Source of the DNA: Symsagittifera roscoffensis
Taxonomy: Eukaryota > Xenacoelomorpha > Acoela > Convolutidae
DNA length: 64,000 nt
Direction: 5' to 3'
Assembly: GCF_963678635.1 (NCBI RefSeq)
Contig: NC_087063.1
Location: 4,624,580-4,688,579 of the forward strand
Shown here: in pieces, positions 1 through 12,149 of the stretch
Numbering within the stretch: the stretch's first letter is position 1
Layout of the letters: every line of letters starts with the position of its first letter
Position numbers and translations under genes: made by a program
Notes under the pieces: model-generated
What the model was told of the DNA's origin: nothing
Databases searched by the model: none
What the model saw: only the letters and a program-made list of their open reading frames with translations

Positions 1-200
1 TTTTATGACGACCAACCGTAAAGTTTTTTCTAAAGGCTACTTTGGCGCCCATTCATATACTAATTTTAAGGGGAGGGCAGAAAGATTTCCAAAAAGGGCA
101 GAAAACAAAATTTTTACCCTAATTTTACATATTTTTAATCTGGTGGAAAAATTTTTGCCTAAAATGGTTTTAAAGGGCGTATAAAAACAACCTTTTCTCA
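1..200. mobile_element. Partial hAT-like MITE copy
   Basis: This AT-rich stretch, cut by the window edge, resembles the interiors of the MITE copies at 6703-7174, 11172-11600 and 12150-12535. Shared blocks are a 'gtaaagttttttctaaagg' type run, a 'tttggcgcc' core and 'aattttaaggggagggc'. No coding capacity is visible. The family assignment rests on pattern similarity read by eye. Confidence 0.5.
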
Positions 201-2339
201 ACCCCACGTTTTAATTTCAAACCAAATGACAGACGAAAATTAAGACTATTCTAGACATTTACTAGGTTAAACGATAGCGTTGAAAAAAAACGTCAGTGAC
301 TTATGAACATTTCATATCTGGAACTTCGAACCCGAGATTTTTTAGAATGCTAAGATGGTCTTTTCACTTTCCTTAAAAAAACTTAGCCTTGTTATGGTGT
401 TTTATTTGTTTTTAGGGAGGGGGAGATGAATAGAGATATCGTTTTTTGTTTATTGAGATGCTTCAGCAAAAAAATGCTTAGTTGACGAGTCGAAAATTGA
501 CTGAATAAAAAAGCACACAAAGCGTAATTATTCCGCTTTTTCTTCGAAAATCGGAAACAAAAATAATTCGAGACCAATTAAGAGACCGTCAGAACATTCA
601 TGACTTTGCCCTGATAGACAAACAGGTTTCAATACTTCAGCTTCGAAACTTAATTGTGAGTTAATTATCTCTCAAAAACCGGTGATTTGATTTAAGTTTG
701 ATAAAAAAAATTATAGCAAGCCCAAAAAAGGTGCTCAGTGTAACTTTGAGGGAGAAAATCTAAACTGGCTACACTTGGAATTAAGATTTTTTTATGTACA
801 CTGAATTTATTTCCGACTTTTTACAGGCTGCAGTGGCATTATTGTCATACATTCAGGGTAAAAATATTGTACACCATTTTTTTTTCAATTTAGGACCTAT
901 GAAAATCCGAAAATGGTCGTAAAATTGCCATTAATTTTGAAGCTAGGTTATTTCAAAAACAGCAGTGAATAAGAAAATGCTTATTAAAAATGATCAATTA
1001 TTATTTTTTTCCGATGTAAAAAGAAAACATGGATGACATTAAAATCATTTTCCTCAAAAACAGGACGAAAAAAATCAGAAGTCTATTAAAAAGTTATGTT
1101 TCTTATATTCTGAGAATTTTTATTACTTTTTGCAACCAGCATCCCAAGTTAATTGATCCGGCTTTTATAAAAAGTTTTTTAAAAGCAGATCTTTAGAAAT
1201 GGACTGTCAGCAAACCTTTTAAAATGTTAGAGTAAAAAATGTTTTAGAATGGTAAGAAAAGTTTAAGTCGCGATTTTGGTTTAATTTTAGAATCATAAAA
1301 TTTATTTAGTTGCAGGCCTTTCAAAAAGAAATTAAATTAATTTGAATATGTGATTAAATCATTAGATGAGTTTTTACTTCAGAATAGTTTATTATTATGT
1401 CCATTTCAACTTCAAGTTTCTAAAATTGCGTCTCATCCGCGCTGTCATCAACGAAACTGAAAACACTTTCATAATTAGAATAAAGACTTACAAGGGATTT
1501 GAAGTGCTGTATTTCAATTTTGAATGAATAATTTTGCCTAATTCTTACTCTTGCTTACTTTCAAAATGCCAATCACAAGTTAGAGTAGATTAAAATACAT
1601 ACTTCTGTTGTCCTGTAAGGAAATCTTATCTAAGTATTTGAATAAAAAAATGTTTGGTTGTAAAAATTACCAGAAAAGATGAAATGGATTTCAAAAAAGA
1701 GAATGATCTAGAACGGTCTGAAAAGTAGTCAGTTCTGAGTAAAAATGAAGTCGCGTTCATTGTCCCAATTTTTGCACCATGTACAATAGTTTCGAACATG
1801 CATTTTGATATTATTTAGACTCTTTGAAACAAAAAGATTAGCTTATAAAAGTTTTCGAGTTGATAAAAAATTATAATTCAATGCGCCGATGAAAAATTTT
1901 TAAAAATCGAAGATATCTTTTTTGTTGTTTTTCTTGTTTGTCAATTAAGTTCATGTTTTGCGAGCATTCTAATCAACTAGTACTAAAAGATTCGAAGCAT
2001 AAAAGATTCGAATGCTTTCGAGAAGTTCTAATGAACTATTCTGAGAACGCACTCAAACTCAGTAAAAAGTTGAGAAACCACTACAAAAGCTAAAAAATTA
2101 CACACTATTAAACATTGTAATCATTAAAAACTTCCAAAGTCAAATTGTAATCGTTCAAGTTATTGTTGAACTCAACTTGTTTCGTTAAAAATGACATTAG
2201 ACAGGATTTCTTGGCAGTATAAGTAAAATTGGGACATAAAACGGATGAATTGCATAATCTCCCCCCGTACTGACCAATTGAACTGACTGAAGTATATTAT
2301 CTGAGTGACAGGAAAATTCGAAAGTTTTTCAAACATTTT
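201..2339. other. AT-rich non-coding stretch
   Basis: No supportable gene, RNA gene or complete element is seen. The only recognisable item is a copy of the dispersed hairpin motif at 583-632, listed separately. ORFs here are short and low in complexity. Confidence 0.5.
583..632. repeat. Dispersed hairpin motif, diverged copy
   Basis: The sequence follows the same order as the hairpin in every array unit: a GGTC-GAACATTCA lead-in, a CTTTGCCCTGATA core and a pyrimidine-rich tail. The left stem arm has decayed here, so the hairpin is imperfect. Related copies lie near 5389-5435, 5580-5632 and five times in the tandem array. Confidence 0.5.
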
Positions 2340-2924
2340 TTGGAGTTTTTGTTAGGGCAATCTTTGATTACAGGAAAGCAAGTAACCAAGGTTGATGCTC
2401 TAACTTTGGATATAAATACTAAAACTGTTTCATGCAGCACCTTAATAATGTACATCATCATAGCACATATTTTTCATTTCAAACAGAGAAAAATTGATCT
2501 ACAGGCAACAATTTTGGTGATAATTTTGATTTTGAAACAAGTTGCGAGTTTTGATGCTGTTAATTTTGGTGTTTTATATTCGTTGGAGAATTTGGTGCAT
2601 GATTTTTCAATTAACTATTACATAGTTCTAGAATTGTGCTACGATGAAAATACTTTGAGATTTAACACTAGGTTGGAATCAAAAGGAGTCACAAATTTTT
2701 TTCAATTCTTGAAGAAACATTACGAGGCCAAAGTGTCACTGGACAGACGCACAATTTTGTGTCTATATGTTCCTGGATTCAGGAGACAAGTCTTTATACA
2801 TGTTAACTTTTTGTATGAACAATCAAAAGAAATGAAAGAACAGAAGAAGAACAAAATGAGCGTCCTTGTTGCGGAATCCGCTTACATTTCACAAAATGCA
2901 CAGTTTGACCTCGTAATGAAGTGA
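2340..2924 (+). CDS. Unrecognised ORF, possible exon
   Basis: An open frame of 194 codons that begins at TTG, so the start is not reliable; the first ATG in frame lies near 2450. The translation has a hydrophobic N-terminal third and a mixed, charged C-terminal half ending in a lysine-rich stretch. I recognise no domain. Open frames this long are uncommon in the surrounding AT-rich DNA, which is the main reason to list it. It could be an exon of a host gene, a relic of a mobile element, or chance. No convincing splice sites were identified beside it. Confidence 0.2.
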   Translation: MEFLLGQSLITGKQVTKVDALTLDINTKTVSCSTLIMYIIIAHIFHFKQRKIDLQATILVIILILKQVASFDAVNFGVLYSLENLVHDFSINYYIVLELCYDENTLRFNTRLESKGVTNFFQFLKKHYEAKVSLDRRTILCLYVPGFRRQVFIHVNFLYEQSKEMKEQKKNKMSVLVAESAYISQNAQFDLVMK

Positions 2925-4240
2925 CTTATTTTTGATCGAAATTGCGATTTTTCATATAGATAATTGTTGATCAATTTTTCAGTTTTGTACTTCGATGGAT
3001 ATGCTGATAAATCGGGCTTGAAACTGAAATCATCCGAGCTTGAAAAATTCTCTGTACTTGTTAAAGGATACGTATGGCCATTTTGAGGTATTTAATTAAA
3101 GAATCTGTTCCAAATTTTTAATAACGGCGAAAGACGTTGCTTAGAAAAGTAAGAAAGTTAATTGAAACATTTTAAATGGCACAATCATTGCTCAATTGGA
3201 CGAAAAAAAAATATAATTTCTTACTCCTAACTAGGCGTTGAGGTTTGGGTCATTTTCTTAAACCAACTATTATTTCAAACACGTTACAGGGTAGTCGAAA
3301 AACTAAAATTGTGACACTGAAACATGCATTGTTGCTTCCACTTGGGTCTTTTACGCTATGAAATTGGAAAAGATTTTTTTTTGTATAAAGCATAAATGAT
3401 AATTAAGAGAACTAAGCAGCAAGCGTTTTATAACCTGTCTCAAAAAATTATCTGGTTCAAATGAAGAAAAATAAAAAGAAAAAACAAACTACTTTTTGAA
3501 GCTACATGAGAATGGAAATTTTGAAAATTTCATCGATGAATTTCACTATTAAATAAATCCGTCTCTTTGTTTAGTTTCGTACTAATATTGCCCGCTGAAG
3601 ACGAAAGCTGAAGAACATTTTTTTTGTTGTTCCTACCATTAAACATGGGAAAACTTTGTTTTTGGGTGTCTCTTAGTTTTTTTTTTATTTTTTTTTGTTT
3701 CCCACGCGAAAAACAATCATCGAAATGAGCCGAGTGATATATCAAATTAGAGCCCTCTGTCGTTATTTGAACAAAACAAAAAAAATTAAGACATCGTCAC
3801 AGTAATGAAAGAAACTGATTTGAATTTGAGATTTAGTCTAATATCGAGCGAGTAACACGATCAAATAACGCTCGTATCTTTGATATCAAGTATCGCTCGG
3901 TATCTATGAACGTAAACAAATACCAGTAAACAAATAGAGAAAATTAATCAATAAAAGTCATGGAAACCTTTATTTTCATCTACCAACACTGTTTCAACTT
4001 TGGGAAAAATGAAGCAAAACATGTTTTCGGGTATTTTTTGCCAAGTTTTCTCAACAGTCTAAGAAATAATGCAGATCAACTCAACAATTGCCTCTTTATG
4101 ATAGCTATAAAAAAGTTGAATAGTTTAAGCAAAAACTCATTTTTAGCAGATTCAGTTATACAGCGGGTACAATTGGTTGATGTGACTGCAGATGTAAAAA
4201 AAACAGTTGTTGTTTCAAGCATAACGATCAGTCCACGTAA
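2925..4240. other. AT-rich non-coding stretch
   Basis: No gene is seen. A run of near-homopolymer A and T lies at 3670-3710. The minus-strand ORF at 3530-3745 is lysine- and asparagine-rich and has no family resemblance. Confidence 0.4.
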
Positions 4241-4253
4241 ATTCTTGCAATTA

Positions 4254-4760
4254 CTAATGAAATACTATGAGGGAACACCCCCACGATTTTCTTGCATTTT
4301 TTGCTTCTATTGGTCGGCTCAACGAAATGAAGAGAGTGATTGACCGTTTAATGATTAAAACTAAAGTTTTTCTACCGATTGTAAGCCATCTTTTCGTTAA
4401 AGTGTATGATAGACCCTTTTTATATAACTGCTTTGATGACAAGTAGCTATTTTCGTGCAATTGTTGGTTAAAAAAAAATGCCCTGTAACTTATCGCAGGC
4501 TTGTTGCTGGTGTATAATATACCAAAAACACAAATAGGGTCTTTCTGGTCACGTCCACGATGATATTGGGCCTCAAGTGTTATGCACTTCTCATTGATTT
4601 GAACAGTAAAATTGCGTCCACCAAACTTAATAGATATTTTAAGTGAAAATCGGGACCAAAGTTCGCGCAGCATGGCAAATGCGTTGAAAATAGATGGCTC
4701 AGAATTGATATGGTCAATTTAAGTTAAGAAATTTTTGCGTTCCGGCCTTTCCAAGCATAT
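4254..4760 (-). pseudogene. Merlin (ISXO2/IS1016-type) transposase relic
   Basis: Read on the minus strand this is the catalytic core of a Merlin-type DDE transposase, the eukaryotic relatives of IS1016/IS1595 elements. A conserved glycine pair is followed by 'VQINE', then 'YHRGR' and 'VFGI', the usual order around the first catalytic aspartate. After a frame change the expected 'KGSIIH..NEKMAYN' and 'TVNHSLHFVEPT' blocks follow in another frame, interrupted by several stops. Both positions where Asp is expected (VQIDE and the SDxxxAY block) read Asn, so the protein would be inactive even without the frameshift. No terminal inverted repeats were identified, so the element boundaries are unknown. 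Confidence 0.7.
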
Positions 4761-4904
4761 TTTTTTTTCATTTTTTATGCCCACAACAGTAATAGTTAGC
4801 ATTCCGAACACCGAGGGCAGCAAGAAATCAGGTTAAAGTGTTTTAATTCTAGTAGGCATAAACTTTTGTTGTTCAAAAAAGCATTTTTTCTTTAAAGTTT
4901 ACTT

Positions 4905-5440
4905 TATTGTTCCGACAATAATCGATGAAAATGACGAAATATTTGTGCTCGGGATGGTTTTTTTCTCCTGACGAAATTTGACTTTTAACTAGCAACTTTC
5001 GACAGCTTTTCGTATCATTTGAACGTTATTGTTACCAGAAGCTGAAATTTAAAATGATACTTGACCGTTGATCGTTTTTTTGTAATTTTAAAGGAGTTTA
5101 ATCGTTCCGAATTTAGACAATTTAGGACAACCAATTTGCCATATATTTCGTGCTATTACCCCTTAAGCGGAGATTTAAACCGTCTTAGAAATCGATCAAA
5201 ATTGATTTGAGGATGCTCTTTTTTCGCGTTTTTAATACATTGCTAAATGCACATTATATCACTATGTACTTAACATGTGTGTGTTTTTACGAATGCGGGA
5301 GAATGATTTTCATAAAAATGGGAAACTTTTCCACTTTCTTAATGTTCATCAATTATTTTGAATTAAACTTACTCTATAAAAATTATAATACAGTCAGAGC
5401 ATTCAGGGCTTTACCCTGATACGAGCAGTCTTGTTTCAAT
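4905..5440 (+). repeat. Dispersed 0.5-kb repeat ending in hairpin
   Basis: This segment runs parallel to the array segment at about 15318-15812. Both begin with 'ttattgttccgac', pass through a 'gaaatattt.tgctcgg' block, and end about 0.5 kb later in the CAGGGCTTT.CCCTG hairpin followed by 'acgagcagtcttgttt'. The copy here is strongly diverged in the middle. It shows that part of the tandem-array unit is itself a dispersed repeat with a structured end. A 70-codon ORF overlaps it but looks incidental. Confidence 0.5.
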
Positions 5441-5579
5441 TTTTTCGTAAAATTTAAGAGGCGGCATAATGCCAATTTGGGAAAATCAACTATCCATATG
5501 AAGTATTTTTTAAAACGTAGGCTTTTTTGAACTTTTTTTATCAATTGTTATAAGCAAAAACTACATCATTGACGCTCAA

Positions 5580-5632
5580 GTGCACTCAAAATCAGGGCTT
5601 TGCCTTGATACAAGCAGTGCTGTATTGTTTTG
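5580..5632 (+). repeat. Dispersed hairpin motif
   Basis: CAGGGCTTTGCCTTG followed by 'atacaagcagtgctgt'. This is a third copy outside the array of the stem-loop plus tail, with one stem mismatch. It lies only about 190 bp downstream of the copy at 5403. Confidence 0.5.
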
Positions 5633-5836
5633 TTGCCGATATGAGTAGGTTAGTACAAAAAGTTATTTAAACATCAACAACCATACATAAAAAGTGTAAG
5701 TTTTCGTTAGTGTTGCTGTGACTAAGATTATTTCACATTAAAACTCTACGTTTTGACTTTTCTCAAATTGAATTCCTCAAAAACATCAAAAGAATCAAAA
5801 GACCAAATCAGCCAAAAGTAGCTTTAGGCTTAAATT

Positions 5837-6094
5837 ATGCCGGAATGCTCCCCCTCTCAAGAATTTGAAACGTTCGCTGCCAAGAAAGTCCCCCTGTACA
5901 AAGTTTGGTTTGAGAAAAGTCGTTGTGATTATAAGACAATTACAGTTACAAATACACCTGTTATACAATTAGACATAATATACTTCCTCTTTGATTTCCC
6001 TCTGAAAGAATTCACACAGCTTGATGAACGAAGTTCAGATAAAGCTTTCTTCAGGCTGTTTTTACAACCTCCAAATTACTGGAATTTCAACTGA
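5837..6094 (+). CDS. Unrecognised small ORF
   Basis: ATG-initiated ORF of 85 codons in AT-rich DNA. The translation is not obviously low in complexity, but I recognise no family and see no supporting splice sites. It may be an exon or chance. Confidence 0.12.
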   Translation: MPECSPSQEFETFAAKKVPLYKVWFEKSRCDYKTITVTNTPVIQLDIIYFLFDFPLKEFTQLDERSSDKAFFRLFLQPPNYWNFN

Positions 6095-6264
6095 AAAAAT
6101 TTAATTCGTCTCGCTAATTGAAATTTTAACAAATTCTTTCAATTATTTGAACAATTATTTGAACGATTAAAAAAAGTTACAATATTTGTTCTAGAATCTA
6201 TGTCATCTTTTATTTCGCAACAGTTCTCAGCGAAATACCTAGTGGTTTTATTGATTTGTAGACC

Positions 6265-6526
6265 GGCGTATTAGCATGTGCGCCTATTAGCACGCCAATG
6301 TAAAACATTTTGCTATTTCTAGACTTATTTATTGAAATTTATTTACTCACATAGCGTGCTAAGATGTCAAATGCTGAATTAAGGTAAATGAGTTTTCAGT
6401 CCTTGAACAATTCAAATGATTTTTCAAAACTAAAAAATACTTGAACTAATTTATTTTTCCGATTGGATTGAATGAACGCCTAATTATAGCAGTTAGCGCA
6501 TGCTAATAGGCACGCATGCTTATCGC
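6265..6526. mobile_element. MITE with ~30-bp imperfect inverted ends
   Basis: The left end, from 6265, and the reverse complement of the right end, to 6526, share an imperfect ~30-bp terminal repeat with the common core 'GCCTATTAGCA'. The 200-bp interior is AT-rich and non-coding. I did not find a convincing target duplication, so the superfamily is undetermined. Confidence 0.55.
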
Positions 6527-6702
6527 TACACCCCCTACTAATTTAGTCTTAAAACCCGTTTTAATCTTTGCATAGATGTAGGACAGAATTAACAATAAAT
6601 AAAGTAACATCTTATTTGAAGCAAGAACAAAAAAGATGCAAAAAAGCGTAATCCATTGAGAGAAAACCCCAAAAGCGTGAAATAAAAAATTATATTTGAA
6701 AA

Positions 6703-7174
6703 CAGTGGCGTGCTAAGTACATGTCGAGGTCATCCTCGTTTTCAATCAAAATCACCCGACCCCATCCCCCTCGGCGACTAATGATGACAAACATAATTAA
6801 ATTCGATGAAGGTTTTCCATTTTGCAAATGATTGTGTTTAATCCTCACCGCGAGTTCAGGTTTTGCTCCCACCTTCCAATTAGTGTTTCTAATTATTTTT
6901 CAAAGTTACCCCCTTTCGTACCAATAAATTGTATTCGTTTTTTAAATGGACTGACTATAAAAAAACAACTAAAAGGGCCTTTGGCAACATGATAAAATAA
7001 TTTTGAGAGGGAGGATTTTCCAAAAAAGCGCAATTTTTTAGTAGAAAAAAAACGATTTTTTTTTCAAAATGTTGTTTTCTCAAAAGTTATTAAAAGAACC
7101 ATTTTTTTCTATATGACAAAATTAATTCAATAGGCCCCCCTTCAGTAAAAAAAAAGTTCTTCTACACGCCACTG
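6703..7174. mobile_element. hAT-like MITE with CAGTGGCGTG ends
   Basis: A perfect 10-bp terminal inverted repeat, CAGTGGCGTG, bounds 472 bp of non-coding sequence. The interior contains the 'gggcctttggc' and 'ttttgagaggga' blocks shared with the copies at the window start, 11172 and 12150, so all four appear to be one family. CAG-type ends suggest hAT. The flanking octamers do not match, so a target duplication is not supported. The minus-strand ORF inside it (6690-6872) is most likely incidental. Confidence 0.65.
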
Positions 7175-7845
7175 GTATAGGACTCTATAGGTCAGCAGAG
7201 CCGATTATAAAACAATCGGTTAATAGAAAGCCACCCCAAAGCAGACAAGCGACCCCAACAGGCTAAGAATGCAAAACCGGATCAGCATAGACCTACCCGC
7301 CCGGGTGAAACGCATGAAACCAGCATCATCTGCAAGAGGCAATTTGAAAGCAATCAATCGTTACAGTCAACACCAAATGCTTAGGTGAAATGAGTTCTCC
7401 CCACCCCCCCCCCTACTTTTTTGCTCTCCCCGGAAAAAAAGTTGCTAGTGACTAAAATTTACGGGTCTCCTTAATTATCCCCCCCCTAGGGTGCCTTAAC
7501 GAACTGCCACCCCTATAAACAAATAATTCAATGGTTAAGTATTGACAAACTTTTGTACCCAGTAACCAATCTCCCCCCCCCCTTTGTAAAGGCGGGGAAA
7601 TAGTTAAAAAGATCCAAATTTAATGCGAACTTTTTTAAAAAGTAGTTCTAAAATTTACAAGTAACAAACATAGAATTTTTTAACTACTGTTTTAAGAAGT
7701 AACAAAAAAAAAGAAAAAATGAATGTCAATTGAGAACATAAAAAACTTTTGAGTGTCTAAAATTTTTTGAGAGCCCAGAGCTGTTTGAGAACTCGATCGG
7801 TCTTAAGAATGCAGAATTTATCTGATAGTTTCTGCGATTACTGCG
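7175..7845. other. Non-coding stretch with C-tracts
   Basis: Contains runs of C at about 7404, 7482 and 7571 and an otherwise AT-rich sequence. If the exon at 7852-8023 is real, this is the start of its first intron on the minus strand. I could not place a following exon. Confidence 0.35.
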
Positions 7846-8023
7846 ACTTACCGACATTTCGCTGCTGTGCAGCGACAGCCGAGTGCTGCAGTTGACGCTG
7901 TCGGATGTTCCTTTGACCCCTGTAGTGAGCAGCAGCCCCCCTGTTCACCCTCCCCCTCGACTTGCCCCCCATTCCCCCCATGGAACGGTTCTGCATCAAT
8001 CTGACGTCACTGTTCGGATCCAT
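7846..8023 (-). CDS. Candidate 5' coding exon, RG-rich protein
   Basis: On the minus strand an ATG at 8023-8021 in a good context (A at -3, G at +4) opens 57 codons that end at 7852, immediately followed by the canonical donor GTAAGT (7851-7846). The peptide starts MDPNSDVRLMQ and is rich in Arg, Gly and Gln, suggesting a disordered or RNA-binding N-terminus. The exon is clearly more GC-rich than its surroundings. The intron would begin in phase 1. No downstream exon could be placed, possibly because MITEs lengthen the intron. This is the best candidate for a host gene in the window. It could also be chance. Confidence 0.45.
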
Positions 8024-10822
8024 TTTCTTTTCTCTCTCTTTTTTTTTCTGGTAAAATTAGAAAAGTCTTTCTTCGTCAAATAGGCTTTCTTCTTCAAATA
8101 TGAGCTCGGTATTAACGATTACTTTTTCTCTGACAATTCTTCCGTCGTTTTATTAGACAACCAACTGTTCTGGTATGATGAGGCTCTGTCGTGTTTTGAT
8201 AAAATTTCAGTTATATTCAATTTATAACCGGAAAGTCTTTATGGTAACTGCTAACTAGATGTTCAAAGGTAAAAAATAACCTTGTAAGCGAGCGAAAATT
8301 ATTTGGTCTGACTTTGCCGCAAAACACAGATTTCCTTTTTTGTTTGAAGACAAGTTAAGTAGTTATGCAATTGGCATTTTTCCGTTTGCTCTTTGAATCC
8401 AAATAGAGCTAAAGACTTGAAATTGAACTATTCTCAGTGTTGCGAACACCCTTCGAAGTTGCTGTTTAGTTGAAAATTAGTCAAATTTTTCCCTTTAGTT
8501 CAAAATTGGTTCACAGTTAGCTGGGAGTTGTTTAAAAAGCAAATGTTGCAAATTACTTTTGACGCAATAATAAATTTGCAATCAATAGGGTTCAAGATTT
8601 TTGTAAAGTAAGCGCGATAGCTGTCGGAAATGTCTGTCTTGAGATGGACGGGTTTATCTTAGGTAGTCCGGAAGTTTCAATATCTGGGCGTGAAAACTAT
8701 GGTAATATTTCTTCACGATTTCAGATGACTTTTCACCAAGTAAAAACGGCGACTTTCCTTGAGAAGTTAAATGGCATAATAATAATTCTTGAATTTCATT
8801 ATGCAAATCGTAAGTGATCTTAGGTTAATAAAGTTACGAAATTGGTTTAGCCGCCGAAAATATTTTCGAATGGGGAATTGTTAATCTTTGACAACTCTTA
8901 CTAGATTAATTAATTATATTGTGGAAAACCAGCCGCATCAAGGCACCCTGTGAATTAGGAAACTTGGTAATATACCGTAGTAAAAATCGAATATATTAAA
9001 TTTCTCCTAATATAAAAAGTTCCGAGGAGCGTGAAATTAAATCGAAGTGTTGGGTTTGAACTTCGTCTTGAAAGTGAAAAAGTTCTTGATGGGGTTGGGA
9101 GACGCAAATTAAAAACGGGTCTCGAATAGTCAAATTGTTTAAAAATGGGGGATTTCGCATTTAATTTGGGCCGATTTTGCCTTTCTTTTCACTTGCGTAT
9201 ACGGGCCAATTTCTCTTTTGTTCTGGGCTTAAGCTTGACAACTTTAGCAGTTCGGGTCTAAGCTCAATTCCTTTGAGCTTTGGGTTGTGTCACTTTTTGA
9301 AAAAAAGTTTAATAACATTAATGCATATTTGGGAACAAATAAATATACACATGGTGTACTAGCTGACACCAAAATGCCCCCGAAAGCAGTTCCCTCTCCC
9401 TCTTTCTGAAAGGGTATTTTGCCCAGTGTATTGCTAATATAATAGTATGCAAGTGATAATAACCCGGAACAACATCCGTCAAGAATTTATAACTTGTAAT
9501 TTCCCATTTTTATAAAAAGTAAATCCATCGCAAATTAAATAAGTTCGCGCCTTTTTTCTATTTTTGAGCACATTAAAGGGGTATACAAGTCGGGAAAAAT
9601 TTCGTATGCTCTGAATAAACTGTAGCTTAAGGACTATTTTGACAGGCTTAATTTCATAAAATGATAGCGAAAAATTAAGTAATAATTTTTGCTTTCTGCA
9701 GAGTAAGCCCTTGAAGGAAAACAAAAATATCAAGTTTAAAAATGCAAATTAAAACGTCTAAAATAATTTGTGACGGAAACGATCAGCTAAAAATGTGTTT
9801 AAATCTCCGTCTATGTGAGGCGGAAATTATCAACTCTAATGGATTTTTGAGCAGAACAGAAGTGGTTGGCTCAGAACACCTTTGAAAACGACATAGTCGA
9901 AATAATTTTGCAGAAATGAAAGACAAAAAAAGAACGCCAAGTGAAGTGAAAATAAATATTTTTGTGAAACCGTCAAAAAATTGTCAAGGGAGACTACTTA
10001 AAAGACGTTTTAGCTCAATTGTTGTTGTGTACACAATAATTTGAATAGAGCTCCTTCCTTTTTTCGATAGGCAACTACAATAGATTTGGCTGGTAAGAAA
10101 AATGCATTTTCATTGGCTGACAAATCGGCGCAGATGGCTGAAATTCTAGCCTGAAAGAGCCTTAGGAAAAATTTTCAGGAAAATAAGGGGATAAGAAGAA
10201 CGCACCCCGTTCTGAGATTGTTGTTATGTTGTCTATGTTATAACTAGAAACCTAGTTAATGAGATGCATATGTAAGAAACAATAAACTGCCTCTGTTCTT
10301 ACATGTTTATTGGCGTGTGTGCAACTGAGGCCAAAAAATGCTGGAAATGATTGTAAAATCCGGGCAATTTTGATTTTTCAAAAGCATGATTTTTTTTTTA
10401 CAAAACGCCGTAACCGATTTTTGAAAACGGGCTAAATCAATAGTATATTTTTGTATGTTAATTTATTGAAACTTTTATTACTAATGTCTCCTAACCGAAA
10501 ACTTACAAGTGAGTTTATGTCTGTTGTTCGCCGCAATGCCGCCATTTTGTCATCTAGATACGGTGCAACTCTTATATAATTCAAGGCAGACTTTAAAAAT
10601 TTTAAGTACTCAGTATGAAATTGAGTTCCCGGGTCAAAATTTATTAAAAAAAGATCAGACCAAATCGAACCAAAAAAAACGAAACATTGTGAGCCGAAAC
10701 AATAAACCGAGATTATCCATGATTCGATTCTCTCTCAAAAATCTACAAGCAGACTCAGATTTTGCCAAGCATAAAAAGTTAGACTGTGTTTAACTGAAAA
10801 CAAAAGATTCGACTGAAGCTCA
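8024..10822. other. AT-rich non-coding stretch
   Basis: No element or gene could be supported. The first part would be the promoter and 5' UTR of the minus-strand exon at 7852-8023, including a pyrimidine-rich run at 8027-8050. ORFs at 9177, 9479 and 10509 have no recognisable content. Confidence 0.4.
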
Positions 10823-11926
10823 CCCGCACTCAGTAAAAAGAGAAAATAATAGAATTTAATAGATTTTTATTGTCAGTCTCCATGAATTACCAAAAGAATT
10901 GATTTTAATCGATTAAAAAGGGATTATAATGTTGCTATTTTTCGAAACAAAAAAAATCTTTATAACAGATTATAACAGATTATAATCGATTATTTTATGA
11001 GAATTTTTTTTTTGAATTTTTTTTTGAATTATAATCCGTTATAATGGATTATAGTCCATTATTATTCGACAAACGTCATCGCTTCATTTCGTTTTAGTTT
11101 TGTTTTGTTTTGTGTGCTTTTCATTTGGTTACCGAACTAAAAGAAACTGTAATTTTTGTACTTATAGCCACCAGCGAAATTAGAAGGGGGGGTGAGGAGG
11201 AGGGTAGACGCCCCTCTCCCCTCAGGAATTTCAACCCTTGCCGACGACCCAAAAGGTTTTCCCATTTTCCCCATTATTTTGAGATCCCCCACTATTTTGT
11301 GGTCCCCCACTATTTTCAGATATCCATTTTTTGCTTAATGACCCTAAGTTTTTTTAACGGTGCCTAATACATATTAGTTTTGAAGGAAGGGCGCGCCAAA
11401 AAAAGCTATTTTTTGGTCAAATTTTTCCAAAAAGTGCTTAAAAATGCCTTTTTTGGGCCGTTTTTTTTCAAAATTTTGCCTGTGGTGAATAAAATGTGAC
11501 CAAAACAGGGTATTTTTAATGCATTGGAGAGCTTGGAATCAATATAGTCAAGCTTTATAGGGTTTAGGAGACCCCTTAGTGAAAATCCTAGATGCGCTCT
11601 TTGTTTACTGATCCTTACTTCTTATTGATTTTTACTGTGTTTTCAGGCAGAATAGCAAATTATAATCCATTATATTTGATTTTTCCTGTGAAATATCATT
11701 TTGATTGAAAAAGGGACTATAATCTATTATAAGAGATCAAAAGAGATTTTCGGAAAAGTTATATTTGATTATATTTATTAAAATCTCACCAAAAATTTTA
11801 TCATTATAATGGAATATAAATCGTTTAAACATCTAAAATTGGCGCTTATAATTAAATATAATTTTGTTAAAAGTACGATTATAATTATAATATAATCGAT
11901 TATTTTCTCTTTTTACTGAGTGCGGG
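10823..11926. mobile_element. 1.1-kb element with 28-bp perfect inverted repeats
   Basis: The left end begins CCCGCACTCAGTAAAAAG and the right end is its reverse complement, perfect for 28 bp. The interior has many short palindromic A+T blocks such as 'ataatcgattat', and a nested MITE at 11172-11600. There is no coding frame, so this is a non-autonomous DNA element. The flanking dinucleotide is CA on both sides, too short to prove a target duplication. Superfamily unknown. Confidence 0.7.
11172..11600. mobile_element. hAT-like MITE nested in 1.1-kb element
   Basis: Starts 'cagcgaaattagaagg' and ends near 'cctagatgcgctc', matching the ends of the copy at 12150-12535. Interior blocks 'ggcgcgcc' and 'accaaaacagg' are shared as well. 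It lies wholly inside the 28-bp TIR element and so inserted after it. Confidence 0.55.
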
Positions 11927-12149
11927 CAAGCCAATAACAACTGTCCGACCCAAGTTTGACCAAAAAAGAGTCCAAATCTGATCTAACCAAAAAAACCAAA
12001 GTGCACTTTGAGACGTTTGCAGCATTTGAATAAATTTCTGAGTTCACTGAAATTAAAACCGCTCTACTTTTTTTCGAAAACATGCTTTAAGTTAACATCT
12101 TTTTTGCTCTACAATCTTCGCAAATCGCTAATTTTGAAATGATTCAGAT

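Noticed and set aside
3960-4343. 127-codon plus-strand ORF
   Set aside because: Its C-terminal part is antisense to the Merlin transposase relic, and the rest has no recognisable content.
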